Shown here in pieces: positions 17,319-26,007 of a stretch of DNA of 64,000 nt (the stretch's first letter is position 1; each line of letters begins with the position of its first letter). The notes beneath the pieces are model-generated. The model was not told the origin of the DNA and ran no database searches. It saw nothing but the letters and a program-made list of their open reading frames with translations. Position numbers and translations under genes: made by a program. The stretch comes from Pseudomonas sp. GM74 (lineage in GTDB: Bacteria; Pseudomonadota; Gammaproteobacteria; Pseudomonadales; Pseudomonadaceae): positions 21,178 through 85,177 of the forward strand of contig NZ_AKJG01000073.1 in NCBI RefSeq assembly GCF_000282455.1, given 5' to 3'.

Positions 17319-17514
17319 TATTATTGTTAGCGGGCTGTCCGGCATCCATACGAGGGCCGCAACATAGAAATAAGCTGTCTGCGCCCTGCAAGGCAGGGTA
17401 TTGGCGGCCATTTAGGGGGACTTCTGCGGACAGCCTTTGAACCCTGTGCTAACTTTCTTCGACATAACCGGTTACAAAAATAAGAATGCAGCTCGACCCG
17501 GAATGTAGAGCCCC

Positions 17515-18555
17515 ATGCAAATGAAAGTGATCGATCCCACCTTTGAACTGGCGCTGGTGTCGCCGTTTCTCCTGCAGACCCTGGCCGAAGTCGCCGAGCA
17601 AAAAGGCATCCACCCCGAAAGCCTGTGCCGAGGCTTGGGGTTTACCTTTGAGGACCTGCAGGACCCGGCGCAGCGCATTTCCTATCGCCAGGCCGTGGCC
17701 ATGATTCAGCGCGCGCTCAGGGCCTTGCCCAATCAGGGGCTGGGTCTGTGGGTCGGCGCGCAGAATGTGCTCGGTACATTGGGGTTGTTGGGGCATGTGT
17801 TGTCGCTGTGCAAGACCCTGCGCGATGCCTTCGAGCTGGGCATCCGTCATCAACACACCTCTGGCGGCATTGTCGTGTCGAGTGTGGAGGAGGCGGGGGG
17901 TCGGGTGTTTATCGACGTTGAATGTCGCTTGCCGTTCGCCGACGTGCAGTTGTTCGCGGTCGAGGAGTTTTTCGCCAGCCTGCTGGTGTACGGCCGGGCG
18001 CTGGTCGGGGCGGATTTCAAGCCGATGGCCGTGGAGTTCATGCATGCCGCGCCGGACTATCTCGGCGAATATTCGCGCCTGCTGGGGCCGGACGTGCGTT
18101 TCGGTTGCCTGCAAAACCGCATGGTGATCGAGGCACACTGGCTGGGCGTTCACTTGCCCAATCACCATTCCCTGGCCCTGCGTCAGGCCGTGAAGTTGCT
18201 CGAGCTGGAAGCCGCGCAGGTGCACCAGAAAATGGATCTGATCCAGGCCGTGGAACGGGCGATTGCCCGGGACCTGACCGAGGGCAGCCACATCGAGAAA
18301 ATCGCCGGCGACCTGAACATGAGCAGCCGTACCTTGCGCCGCCGCCTCACGGAACACGCGCTGACCTTCGAAGCGCTGCTGGAGCAAGTGCGCCAGGCCC
18401 GCACCATGAGCCTGCTGGCCAACCCGGACATGTCCATCGAACGCATCACCGAGGAAGTCGGCTACAGCGACGTGCGCAGCTTCCGCCGGGCGTTCAAGCG
18501 CTGGACCGGCATGAGCCCGAGTGCGTTTCGCAACGAAAGCCCCAGCACGGTCTGA
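17515..18555 (+). CDS. AraC family transcriptional regulator (OruR-like architecture)
   Basis: 346 residues. The N-terminal two thirds form the arabinose-binding-like domain of OruR/ToxR-type AraC proteins (SPFLLQTLAEVAEQKGIHPE, then GLWVGAQNVLGTLGLLGHVL). The C-terminal HTH_18 domain has two helix-turn-helices: HIEKIAGDLNMSSRTLRRRL and SIERITEEVGYSDVRSFRRA, followed by FKRWTGMSPSAFR. It lies divergently next to the barrel-protein gene with a 196-base shared region, so local control is likely. The ribosome site before the ATG is weak. Confidence 0.9.
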   Translation: MQMKVIDPTFELALVSPFLLQTLAEVAEQKGIHPESLCRGLGFTFEDLQDPAQRISYRQAVAMIQRALRALPNQGLGLWVGAQNVLGTLGLLGHVLSLCKTLRDAFELGIRHQHTSGGIVVSSVEEAGGRVFIDVECRLPFADVQLFAVEEFFASLLVYGRALVGADFKPMAVEFMHAAPDYLGEYSRLLGPDVRFGCLQNRMVIEAHWLGVHLPNHHSLALRQAVKLLELEAAQVHQKMDLIQAVERAIARDLTEGSHIEKIAGDLNMSSRTLRRRLTEHALTFEALLEQVRQARTMSLLANPDMSIERITEEVGYSDVRSFRRAFKRWTGMSPSAFRNESPSTV

Positions 18556-18664
18556 CTTTTTTGCGGTGAGCAGGCTGCCCCCTTTGCCACGGGTTCCTGG
18601 CCTCTGACGACACACAAACCCTCGTACTCCGGTTAAACTCCATGCTCTTTTTCAAGGAGTTCAT

Positions 18665-19552
18665 ATGAGCCATTACCAGCCGGGCATTCTCGCCACCCCC
18701 GTTCCGCCTCAAGCCCGCCATATGTTCTTTGCCCTCGAATCCGCCGAAGCATTGCCGGCTGCACTCGACAACTTGATGCAACTGGTGGACGGGAAATCGG
18801 CGGTCGTCGGCTTCGGCGAATCCCTGGTCAAGGCACTGGATGGGCAGATCGAAGGCCTGCGCACTTTTCCGGCACTGGCTGGGGTCGGCGTCGACAATCC
18901 GTCGACCCAGCACGCGCTCTGGTGCTGGCTGCACGGTGAAGACCGTGGCGAACTGCTCAACCGCAGCAACGCCATCGCAGCGGCACTGGCCCCGGCGTTG
19001 CGCATGGTGCAGATGAACGAAACCTTCCGCCATATGACCGGGCATGACCTGACCGGCTTCGAAGATGGCACCGAGAATCCCCACGACGCAGCCGCCGTGG
19101 CCGCCGCCCTGGTGGCTGAGGGCGCGGACGGTACGGTGGGTGGCAGCTTCGCCGCGATCCAGCAGTGGCAGCATGACTTGAAAGGTTTCCATGGGCTGTC
19201 GGCGGATGAAAAAGACAACATCATGGGCCGCCGCTTGAGCGATAACGAAGAGATCGACGACGCGCCGGTTTCCGCCCACGTCAAACGCACCGCCCAGGAA
19301 AGCTTCGCGCCCGAGGCCTTCGTGGTGCGCCGTTCGATGCCGTGGATCGAAGGCGACCGCGCCGGGCTGATGTTCCTGGCCTTCGGCTTTTCCCTCGATG
19401 CCTTCGAAGCCCAACTGCGCCGCATGAGTGGCCTGGAAGACGGCATCACCGACGGTCTGTACCGCATCAGCCGTCCGGTCACCGGTGGCTACTACTGGTG
19501 CCCGCCGCTCAAGGACGGTCGACTGGACCTGCGCGCATTGCGCGTCGGCTGA
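18665..19552 (+). CDS. DyP-type heme peroxidase
   Basis: 295 residues, dye-decolourising peroxidase family. The diagnostic GFEDGTENP motif is at about residue 131, and its aspartate acts in peroxide cleavage. AHVKRTAQESF (about residue 202) supplies the proximal heme histidine. VRRSMPWIEGDRAGLMFLAF completes the second ferredoxin-like half. There is no signal peptide, which fits the cytosolic B-type group. AAGGAG lies seven bases before the ATG. The oxidoreductase gene at 19569 starts 16 bases after the stop, so the two are likely co-transcribed. Confidence 0.92.
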   Translation: MSHYQPGILATPVPPQARHMFFALESAEALPAALDNLMQLVDGKSAVVGFGESLVKALDGQIEGLRTFPALAGVGVDNPSTQHALWCWLHGEDRGELLNRSNAIAAALAPALRMVQMNETFRHMTGHDLTGFEDGTENPHDAAAVAAALVAEGADGTVGGSFAAIQQWQHDLKGFHGLSADEKDNIMGRRLSDNEEIDDAPVSAHVKRTAQESFAPEAFVVRRSMPWIEGDRAGLMFLAFGFSLDAFEAQLRRMSGLEDGITDGLYRISRPVTGGYYWCPPLKDGRLDLRALRVG

Positions 19553-19568
19553 ACAGCAAGGAGAGCCA

Positions 19569-20537
19569 ATGAACGTGGTGCGCTGGGGCATGATCGGTTG
19601 TGGCAGTGTCGCTGAACGCAAAAGCGCGCCGGCCTTCTACAAGGCGCCCGGATCGGCGTTGGTGGCGGTGATGGGCCGGCGCCTGGAAGCCGTCACCGAC
19701 TATGCCGAGCGCCACGGCATCGCACGGGTCTACACCGATGCGCAGGCGCTGATCAACGATCCCGAGGTCGACGCGGTGTACGTCGCTACGCCACCCGACA
19801 GCCATCATGCCTATGCCTTGCAGGTGGCCGCCGCCGGCAAGCATTGCTGCGTCGAAAAGCCGATGGCGCTGAATGCCGGGCAAAGCCGCGAGATGCAGCA
19901 GGTGTTTGCCGATGCCGGGCTGCATCTGTTCGTGTCCTATTACCGACGTTCGTTGCCACGCTTGCGGCAAGTGCGGCAATGGCTGGAGGAGGGGCGGATC
20001 GGTGAGGTCCGGCACCTCACCTGGACCCTCACCAAAGCCCCGTCGTCAGCGGACCGGAACGGCATCGATAACTGGCGCACCGACCCGGCGATTGCCGGTG
20101 GAGGTTACTTCGCCGATCTGGCCAGCCATGGCCTGGACCTGTTTCAGTACCTGTTCGGCGATATCGTCGAAGTCGCCGGGTTCACCGCACGGCAGGCCGG
20201 TTTGTACGCGGCCGAAGATGCCGTCAGCGCCACTTGGCGGTTTGCCAGCGGGGCACTGGGCATGGGCTGCTGGAACTTCGCTGCAGACCGTCGCGAAGAC
20301 CGGGTCGAAGTGATTGGCAGTACAGGCCGGATCACTTTTTCAGTGTTCGATGAGCACCCTGTCGAGTTGCACGCCGACGAGCACCTCAGCCTGAACATCG
20401 AGCATCACGCGCACATTCAGTGGCACCACGTATTGGGCATGAATGCGCATATTCGTGGCGAGGCGCAGCACCCGGCCGTGGCCGAGCAGGCGCTGAAGAC
20501 CGATTGGGTGATGGACCAGATCCTCAAGCGCCACTGA
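19569..20537 (+). CDS. Gfo/Idh/MocA family oxidoreductase
   Basis: 322 residues. The N-terminal NAD(P)-binding fold has WGMIGCGSVAERKS (about residue 6), the strand VDAVYVATPPDSHHAYAL and the EKPMALN motif with the conserved lysine (about residue 99). The C-terminal domain carries GGGYFADLASHGLDLFQYL, which contains the conserved His used in sugar or cyclitol oxidation. AAGGAGAG sits just before the ATG. The family acts on sugars, inositols or aldos-2-uloses; the substrate of this member is not readable. It follows the DyP peroxidase gene closely. Confidence 0.9.
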   Translation: MNVVRWGMIGCGSVAERKSAPAFYKAPGSALVAVMGRRLEAVTDYAERHGIARVYTDAQALINDPEVDAVYVATPPDSHHAYALQVAAAGKHCCVEKPMALNAGQSREMQQVFADAGLHLFVSYYRRSLPRLRQVRQWLEEGRIGEVRHLTWTLTKAPSSADRNGIDNWRTDPAIAGGGYFADLASHGLDLFQYLFGDIVEVAGFTARQAGLYAAEDAVSATWRFASGALGMGCWNFAADRREDRVEVIGSTGRITFSVFDEHPVELHADEHLSLNIEHHAHIQWHHVLGMNAHIRGEAQHPAVAEQALKTDWVMDQILKRH

Positions 20538-20560
20538 TCCTTCAGACCACACATAACCCC

Positions 20561-20585
20561 CTGTGGGAGCAAGCCCGCTCCCACA
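20561..20585. repeat. REP-type palindromic repeat
   Basis: CTGTGGGAGCAAGCCCGCTC followed by CCACA, a single palindromic unit just after the oxidoreductase stop codon. Confidence 0.8.
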
Positions 20586-20667
20586 TTTGTTCTTGCATCG
20601 CGAATCTAACCTTATTCTCAAACAGTATTTCTCAATCCCCACACTGCCTCTCTAAGATCACGTCATA

Positions 20668-20683
20668 ACTCGTTATAACAAGT
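20668..20683. promoter_or_regulatory. Probable operator of the GntR/UTRA regulator
   Basis: ACTCGTTATAACAAGT is a 16-base palindrome with a single mismatch, centred about 17 bases before the regulator's ATG. Position and symmetry fit autoregulation by a HutC-type GntR protein. Confidence 0.55.
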
Positions 20684-20691
20684 GATCTGCC

Positions 20692-21444
20692 ATGACCGAT
20701 AACGTTCTATCCCTGAGCAGCGTCCCGTTGCACACCCAGCTGCGAGATGTGCTGCGCGCCCGTATCCTCGACGGCGAATACCCGCAAGACAGCCAGATGC
20801 CTTCCGAAAGCGAGCTTGGCGCGTTGTTCAAGGTCAGCCGCATCACCGTGCGCCAGGCCTTGGGCGATCTGCAAAAAGAAGGGCTGATCTTCAAGATCCA
20901 CGGCAAGGGCACCTTCGTCGCCAAGCCCAAAACCTTCCAGAACGTCAGCACCCTGCAAGGCCTGGCCGAGTCCATGACCGGTCGCGGCTATGAGGTGATC
21001 AACCGCCTGCGCAGCTACAAGTTCATTGCCGCCGACAAGCTCGTCGCCGAGCGTTTGCAGGTCGCCGAAGGCGAGATCGTGGCTCAGATCAAACGGGTGC
21101 GCCTGATCAATCGCGAGCCGATTTCCCTGGAAATCACTTACCTGCCCAAGGCCGTTGGAGAGCGCCTGGAAAAAGCCGACCTGGTCACTCGCGACATTTT
21201 CCAGATCCTGGAGAACGACTGCGGCCTGACCCTGGGGCACGCCGACCTGGCCATCGATGCGGTACTGGCCGACAGCGACCTGACTCGGGCGCTCAACGTC
21301 GAACCCGGCTCGCCGATCATGCGCATCGAACGCCTGACCCACGATATCGAGGGTCGGCCGCTGGACTTCGAACACCTTTACTACCGTGGCGATGCCTTCC
21401 AGTACCGCCTGCGGATCGACCGGCAAAAAGGGGAGCAGGCATGA
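20692..21444 (+). CDS. GntR family regulator with UTRA effector domain (HutC subfamily)
   Basis: 250 residues. The N-terminal winged helix has PLHTQLRDVLRARILDGEYP, then MPSESELGALFKVSRITVRQ and IFKIHGKGTFVAKPK. The C-terminal UTRA ligand-binding domain spans about residues 90-240 with PISLEITYLP and RPLDFEHLYYRGDAFQYRL. It overlaps the next gene by four bases (ATGA), so it is the first gene of the eight-gene unit that runs to 28089. A near-perfect palindrome just upstream is the likely operator. The ligand is probably a substrate or intermediate of that unit. Confidence 0.92.
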   Translation: MTDNVLSLSSVPLHTQLRDVLRARILDGEYPQDSQMPSESELGALFKVSRITVRQALGDLQKEGLIFKIHGKGTFVAKPKTFQNVSTLQGLAESMTGRGYEVINRLRSYKFIAADKLVAERLQVAEGEIVAQIKRVRLINREPISLEITYLPKAVGERLEKADLVTRDIFQILENDCGLTLGHADLAIDAVLADSDLTRALNVEPGSPIMRIERLTHDIEGRPLDFEHLYYRGDAFQYRLRIDRQKGEQA

Positions 21445-23171
21445 CGCGCAGCACGTTGGAGCAGGAATACGACATCGTTGTCATTGGCGGCGGCACGGCC
21501 GGTCCCATGGCGGCGATCAAGGCCAAGGAACGCAACCGCGACCTGCGGGTGTTGTTGATCGACAAGGCCAACGTCAAGCGCAGCGGCGCGATCAGCATGG
21601 GCATGGACGGCCTGAACAACGCGATCATTCCCGGCCACTCGACGCCTGAGCAATACACCAAGGAAATCACCATCGCCAACGACGGCATCGTCAATCAGGC
21701 CGCGGTGTACGCCTATGCCACCCACAGCTTCGAGACCCTCTCGCAACTGGACCGTTGGGGCGTGAAATTCGAGAAGGACGAAACCGGCGACTACGCGGTA
21801 AAGAAGGTTCACCACATGGGCGCTTACGTGTTGCCGATGCCGGAAGGGCACGACATCAAGAAAGTCCTGTACCGGCAGCTCAAGCGCGCTCGGGTGAGCA
21901 TCACCAATCGCCTGGTGTGCACCCGTTTGCTGACGGATGAGGAGGGCGCGGTCAATGGCGTGATGGGCTTCGACTGCCGCACGGCGGACTTCCATGTGAT
22001 CAAGGCCAAGGCGGTGATCCTCGCCTGCGGTGCCGCCGGACGCCTGGGATTGCCGTCTTCGGGCTACCTGATGGGCACCTACGAAAACCCGTCCAATGCC
22101 GGCGACGGCTACTCGATGGCCTATCACGCCGGGGCCGAGCTGGCGAACCTGGAGTGCTTCCAGATCAACCCGCTGATCAAGGATTACAACGGCCCGGCCT
22201 GCGCTTACGTCACCGGCCCGCTGGGCGGCTACACCGCCAACAACAAGGGTGAACGCTTCATCGAATGCGACTACTGGAGCGGGCAGATGATGTGGGAGTT
22301 CCACCAGGAGCTGGAAAGCGGCAATGGCCCGGTGTTCCTCAAGCTCGATCACCTGGCCGAGGAAACCATCCAGAATATCGAAGAGATCCTGCACAGCAAC
22401 GAGCGTCCGAGTCGCGGCCAGTTCCATGCCAATCGTGGCACCGACTACCGCACGCAGATGGTCGAGATGCACATCTCCGAGATCGGCTTTTGCAGCGGGC
22501 ATTCGGCGTCGGGGGTGTGGGTCAACGAAAAGGCCGAGACCTCGGTCAAGGGCTTGTACTCGGCCGGTGACATGGCCGCGGTGCCGCACAACTACATGCT
22601 CGGCGCGTTCACCTACGGCTGGTTCGCTGGCAACAACGCAGCGGATTTTGTCGCCGGGCGCGAGTTTTCAGCGCTGGATGCCCGGCAGGTCGAAACCGAA
22701 AAACAACGGGTCTACGCACCGCTGGACCGTTTACACGGCCTGCCACCGGCCCAGGTCGAATACAAGCTGCGACGCTTCGTCAATGACTACCTGCAACCGC
22801 CGAAAGTGACCAGGAAGATGCAGATCGGCCTGCAACGCTTCAGCGACATCCAGCGTGATCTCGACCAGATCAAGGCCCACAACGCCCACGAGCTGATGCG
22901 CGCCATGGAAGTCAGCATGATCCGCGACTGCGCCGAAATGGCTGCCCGGGCTTCATTGTTCCGCGCCGAAAGCCGCTGGGGGCTTTACCACCACCGCGTT
23001 GATCACCCGCAACGCAACGACCGCGACTGGTTCTGCCATTGCCACCTGAAGAAAGACGAAAACGGTTTGATGAGCAGTTTCAAGAAAGCCGTCGAGCCTT
23101 ACATCATCGCGCTGGATGCCGACGAGATGCAGGCCTACGACCGGCTGCGGGTCGGCGCGGATGCCGCCTGA
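21441..23171 (+). CDS. AprA-like FAD-dependent oxidoreductase (fumarate reductase/adenylylsulfate reductase flavoprotein family)
   Basis: 576 residues. The N-terminal FAD motif VIGGGTAGPMAAIKAKE (about residue 14) is followed by IDKANVKRSGAISMGMDGLN, which resembles the adenylylsulfate reductase alpha subunit more than succinate dehydrogenase. KAVILACGAAGRLGLPSSGY and SAGDMAAVPHNYMLGAF are further FAD-contact regions. The C-terminal helical domain ends with SRWGLYHHRVDHPQRND, again AprA-like. No signal peptide. It is followed at 26 bases by an AprB-like 2[4Fe-4S] ferredoxin, so the pair is an AprAB-type heterodimer. No ATP sulfurylase gene is present here, so the substrate is probably not adenylylsulfate but a small compound brought in by the linked ABC importer. 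Confidence 0.85.
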   Translation: MTRSTLEQEYDIVVIGGGTAGPMAAIKAKERNRDLRVLLIDKANVKRSGAISMGMDGLNNAIIPGHSTPEQYTKEITIANDGIVNQAAVYAYATHSFETLSQLDRWGVKFEKDETGDYAVKKVHHMGAYVLPMPEGHDIKKVLYRQLKRARVSITNRLVCTRLLTDEEGAVNGVMGFDCRTADFHVIKAKAVILACGAAGRLGLPSSGYLMGTYENPSNAGDGYSMAYHAGAELANLECFQINPLIKDYNGPACAYVTGPLGGYTANNKGERFIECDYWSGQMMWEFHQELESGNGPVFLKLDHLAEETIQNIEEILHSNERPSRGQFHANRGTDYRTQMVEMHISEIGFCSGHSASGVWVNEKAETSVKGLYSAGDMAAVPHNYMLGAFTYGWFAGNNAADFVAGREFSALDARQVETEKQRVYAPLDRLHGLPPAQVEYKLRRFVNDYLQPPKVTRKMQIGLQRFSDIQRDLDQIKAHNAHELMRAMEVSMIRDCAEMAARASLFRAESRWGLYHHRVDHPQRNDRDWFCHCHLKKDENGLMSSFKKAVEPYIIALDADEMQAYDRLRVGADAA

Positions 23172-23197
23172 GCATCACCCAAGAGAGAGACCGTGAA

Positions 23198-23443
23198 ATG
23201 GCCTATCAAGCCCAGGAAATCTTCTTCCGTTCCAATGCCCCCGTCACCGTCGACGAGGACAAATGCATCGCCCACAAAGGCTGCACCGTGTGCGTCGACG
23301 TTTGCCCGATGGACCTGCTGGCGATCAACCCGGCCACGCAAAAGGCCTACATGGCGTTCGACGAATGCTGGTACTGCATGCCCTGTGAAAAGGATTGCCC
23401 GACGGGTGCGGTGAAAGTGGAGATCCCTTATTTACTGCGCTGA
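23198..23443 (+). CDS. AprB-like ferredoxin with two [4Fe-4S] clusters
   Basis: 81 residues with eight cysteines in two cluster motifs: CIAHKGCTVCVDVCP (about residues 22-36) and CWYCMPCEKDCP (about residues 56-67). PMDLLAINPATQKAYMAFDE between them matches the AprB subunit of adenylylsulfate reductase, although the long AprB C-terminal tail is missing. The gene has a weak purine-rich ribosome site. It should accept or deliver electrons for the AprA-like flavoprotein. A REP pair separates it from the ABC transporter genes. Confidence 0.88.
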   Translation: MAYQAQEIFFRSNAPVTVDEDKCIAHKGCTVCVDVCPMDLLAINPATQKAYMAFDECWYCMPCEKDCPTGAVKVEIPYLLR

Positions 23444-23454
23444 TTGAAAGGACG

Positions 23455-23549
23455 CCATCGCTGGCAAGCCAGCTCCCACAGGGATTGGTGGTGAACCTTG
23501 ATTTTGCAGACACCAGAGAAACCTGTGGGAGCTGGCTTGCCAGCGATGA
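23455..23549. repeat. REP-type repeat pair inside the AprAB/ABC gene unit
   Basis: CCATCGCTGGCAAGCCAGCT with CCCACAGG, then CCTGTGGGAGCTGGCTTGCC with AGCGATG in opposite orientation. It could form a large hairpin in the mRNA between the ferredoxin and binding-protein genes. Confidence 0.85.
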
Positions 23550-23680
23550 GGCCAGCCCTGACAACCCAAAAAGCCATCCGGCAACCACCGGACGCCTGAT
23601 TCAAGACACCCCTCGTTTCCCACCACGCCCTGATCGTGGCGGAGACGAACATCCAATAAATGATTCGAGGGGAAACACTC

Positions 23681-25087
23681 ATGAAGTTGCGTGCAGCATT
23701 GGCCGGTCTGGTACTGGCTTCATTCACCCTGTCGGCCTCGGCCGAAACCATCCGCATTGCCATCGGCACCCAGGACACCACCATCAACTGCGCCGCCGGC
23801 GGATTGTTGATTCGCGAACTCGGGCTGCTGGACAAATACCTGCCCCACGATGGCCCCTACAAGGACGCCACCTACGATGTGCAGTGGAAAAACTTCACCA
23901 GCGGCGCTCCCCTGACCAACGAAATGGTGGCCGGCAAACTCGACTTCGGCGCCATGGCCGATTTCCCCGGCGCGTTCAACGGCGTGGCGTTCGAAACGGC
24001 AGGCAAGCATAGCCTGTTCATCAGCGTGCTATCGGGCAGCACCAAGGGCAGCGGCAACGGCATCGTGGTGCCAAGCGCATCGGGCGTGCAGTCGCTGGCA
24101 GAGCTCAAAGGCAAGACCATCTCCGTACCGTTCGCTTCCACCGCCCATGGCCTGTTGCTGCGCGCCGTCGCGGCCCAGGGCTGGGACCCGCTCAAGGACG
24201 TGAACATCATTGCCCAGCCGCCGGAAGTCGCCGGCTCTGCGTTGCAGGCCGGCAAGATCGATGCTCACGCCGACTTCGTACCCTTCGCCGAGCTGTTCCC
24301 GAGCCGGGGTTTCGCCCGCAAGATTTATGACGGCTCCCAGGCCGATGCGCCGACCTTCCACGGTGCGCTGGTCGATCAGGCCTATGCGAAAAAATATCCG
24401 GAAATCGTCGTCGCTTACCTGCGGGCGAGTATCGAAGCCAACCAGCTGCTGGCGGCTGAGCCGGAGAAATACAGCGAGTTGATCGCCAAGGTCACCGGGG
24501 TCGACGCCGAGGTCAATTACCTGTTCCATGGCCCCCTCGGTGTGCAGACCCGCGACCTGAGCTGGAAGCCGGAATATCGCCAGGCCGTCGGCACCGCCAT
24601 CGATACCCTCAAGTTGTTGAAGAAGGCCGATCGCGGTCTGGATCTCAACACCTTCATCGACGACCAATACATCCGCGCCGCGTTCAAGGCCTCGAACCTG
24701 GACTACAGCGCGCAACTTGCGAATTACCAGCAGACGCCGCTCAAGGCCGTCGATGCGGCAAGCGGCAAAGCCATCACGGACTTCAGCCACGTGGCGGAAA
24801 TCTGGGTGCGTGGCGAGCCGAAGGTTCGTCAATACGCCTCGGCGCAAGCAGCGTTTGCCGCGCTGGCAGCCCTGAAGCAGGAAGGTAAAAACATCCGCGC
24901 GGTGTATGCCCAGGCCAGCGACAGCGGGATCAAGTTGCTGGCGGATCAGGCGTGGTTTGCCACTGATGCCAAGGGGCAATTCAATGCGTTCTTGCTCAAA
25001 GGCCAGGCCCAACAGTTCGCCACGGCGCAGGGCGGCAAAGTGTTCGACTTCGCCGATGCCACCACACAGGCCGTGGCCGCCCGCTAA
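23681..25087 (+). CDS. ABC transporter substrate-binding protein, NitT/TauT (SsuA-like) type
   Basis: 468 residues. A Sec signal peptide (LRAALAGLVLASFTLSASA) is followed by ETIRIAIGTQDTTINCAAGG and KLDFGAMADFPGAFNGVAFE, the pattern of nitrate/sulfonate/taurine-type periplasmic binders. GKTISVPFASTAHGLLLRAV and PDVAGSALQAGKID-like segments complete the fold. It is longer than SsuA or TauA by about 120 residues because of a C-terminal extension. ATG at 23681 with GAGGGG upstream. It works with the permease at 25225 and ATPase at 26007. The ligand is unknown, and the AprAB-like pair suggests a sulfur or nitrogen compound. Confidence 0.87.
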   Translation: MKLRAALAGLVLASFTLSASAETIRIAIGTQDTTINCAAGGLLIRELGLLDKYLPHDGPYKDATYDVQWKNFTSGAPLTNEMVAGKLDFGAMADFPGAFNGVAFETAGKHSLFISVLSGSTKGSGNGIVVPSASGVQSLAELKGKTISVPFASTAHGLLLRAVAAQGWDPLKDVNIIAQPPEVAGSALQAGKIDAHADFVPFAELFPSRGFARKIYDGSQADAPTFHGALVDQAYAKKYPEIVVAYLRASIEANQLLAAEPEKYSELIAKVTGVDAEVNYLFHGPLGVQTRDLSWKPEYRQAVGTAIDTLKLLKKADRGLDLNTFIDDQYIRAAFKASNLDYSAQLANYQQTPLKAVDAASGKAITDFSHVAEIWVRGEPKVRQYASAQAAFAALAALKQEGKNIRAVYAQASDSGIKLLADQAWFATDAKGQFNAFLLKGQAQQFATAQGGKVFDFADATTQAVAAR

Positions 25088-25107
25088 CAGTCATAACACC
25101 GCAATCC

Positions 25108-25202
25108 CCTGTGGGAGCGGGCTTGCCCGCGATGAGGCCAGACCAGTCGACATCGATGTCGTTTGACCCACCGCAATCGCGGGCAAGCCCGCTCCCACAG
25201 GG
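25108..25202. repeat. REP-type repeat pair between binding-protein and permease genes
   Basis: CCTGTGGGAGCGGGCTTGCC and, in opposite orientation, CGGGCAAGCCCGCTCCCACA. It contains a further small palindrome, CGACATCGATGTCG. Confidence 0.85.
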
Positions 25203-25224
25203 ATCTCGGTTGAGAGGAATAGTT

Positions 25225-26007
25225 GTGTACCGATCCTATGCACGCTGGATTCCCAGAGCTGCGTCACTGCTGCTCTGCCTGCTGTTCTGGCAACTCGCGG
25301 CCAGCCACCACTGGAACCTCGGCCTGGTGACCTTCGCCAATGTCCCTACACCCGTGGCGGTCATTGAAGCCGCCGTCGGCCTCGGTGACTCGGGCAAGCT
25401 CGCGCAGCACCTGGGCAGCAGCCTCGGCCGGGTATTCGCCGGTTACCTCGCGGCACTGATCATCGGCGTGGCCCTGGGCCTGGCCGTCGGCCGCTCGAAA
25501 TGGGCCGAAGACCTCCTGCTGCCGCCCCTGGAAGTGCTGCGCCCGATCCCGGCAGTGGCGTGGATTCCCCTGGCGATCCTGATGTTTCCCTCGTCGGAAC
25601 TGTCGATGGTGTTCATCACCTTCACCGGCGCACTGTTCCCGATCCTGCTCAACACCGTGCACGGCGTCGAAGGCGTCGACCCACGACTGATCGCCTCGGC
25701 GAAAAGCCTTGGGGCAGGGCGCCGGGCAATCCTGCTGGAGGTCGTTCTTCCGGGCGCGGCGCCGAGCATCATCACCGGCCTGGCCATCGGCATGGGCACC
25801 TCGTGGTTCTGCCTGGTGACGGCGGAAATGATCTCCGGCCAATTCGGCATCGGCTATTACACCTGGGAGTCTTACACCATCCAGAACTACGCCGACATCG
25901 TGGTCGGCATGTTGCTGATCGGCGTGCTCGGGATGGGCAGCAGCCTGTTGATCAAACGCCTGGGCGGACTCTTCACGCCTTGGCATCGACCGCGAGGAAA
26001 AGCCTGA
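25225..26007 (+). CDS. NitT/TauT-type ABC transporter permease
   Basis: 260 residues. About six hydrophobic helices are seen. The binding-protein-dependent transport signature lies in VDPRLIASAKSLGAGRRAIL (about residues 151-170), the EAA loop that contacts the ATPase. LLPPLEVLRPIPAVAWIPLA is typical of the SsuC/TauC family. I chose the GTG at 25225 (MYRSYARW), which has AGAGGA upstream; the frame further upstream runs through the REP repeat and is not coding. It overlaps the ATPase gene by one base (TGATG). Confidence 0.9.
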   Translation: MYRSYARWIPRAASLLLCLLFWQLAASHHWNLGLVTFANVPTPVAVIEAAVGLGDSGKLAQHLGSSLGRVFAGYLAALIIGVALGLAVGRSKWAEDLLLPPLEVLRPIPAVAWIPLAILMFPSSELSMVFITFTGALFPILLNTVHGVEGVDPRLIASAKSLGAGRRAILLEVVLPGAAPSIITGLAIGMGTSWFCLVTAEMISGQFGIGYYTWESYTIQNYADIVVGMLLIGVLGMGSSLLIKRLGGLFTPWHRPRGKA

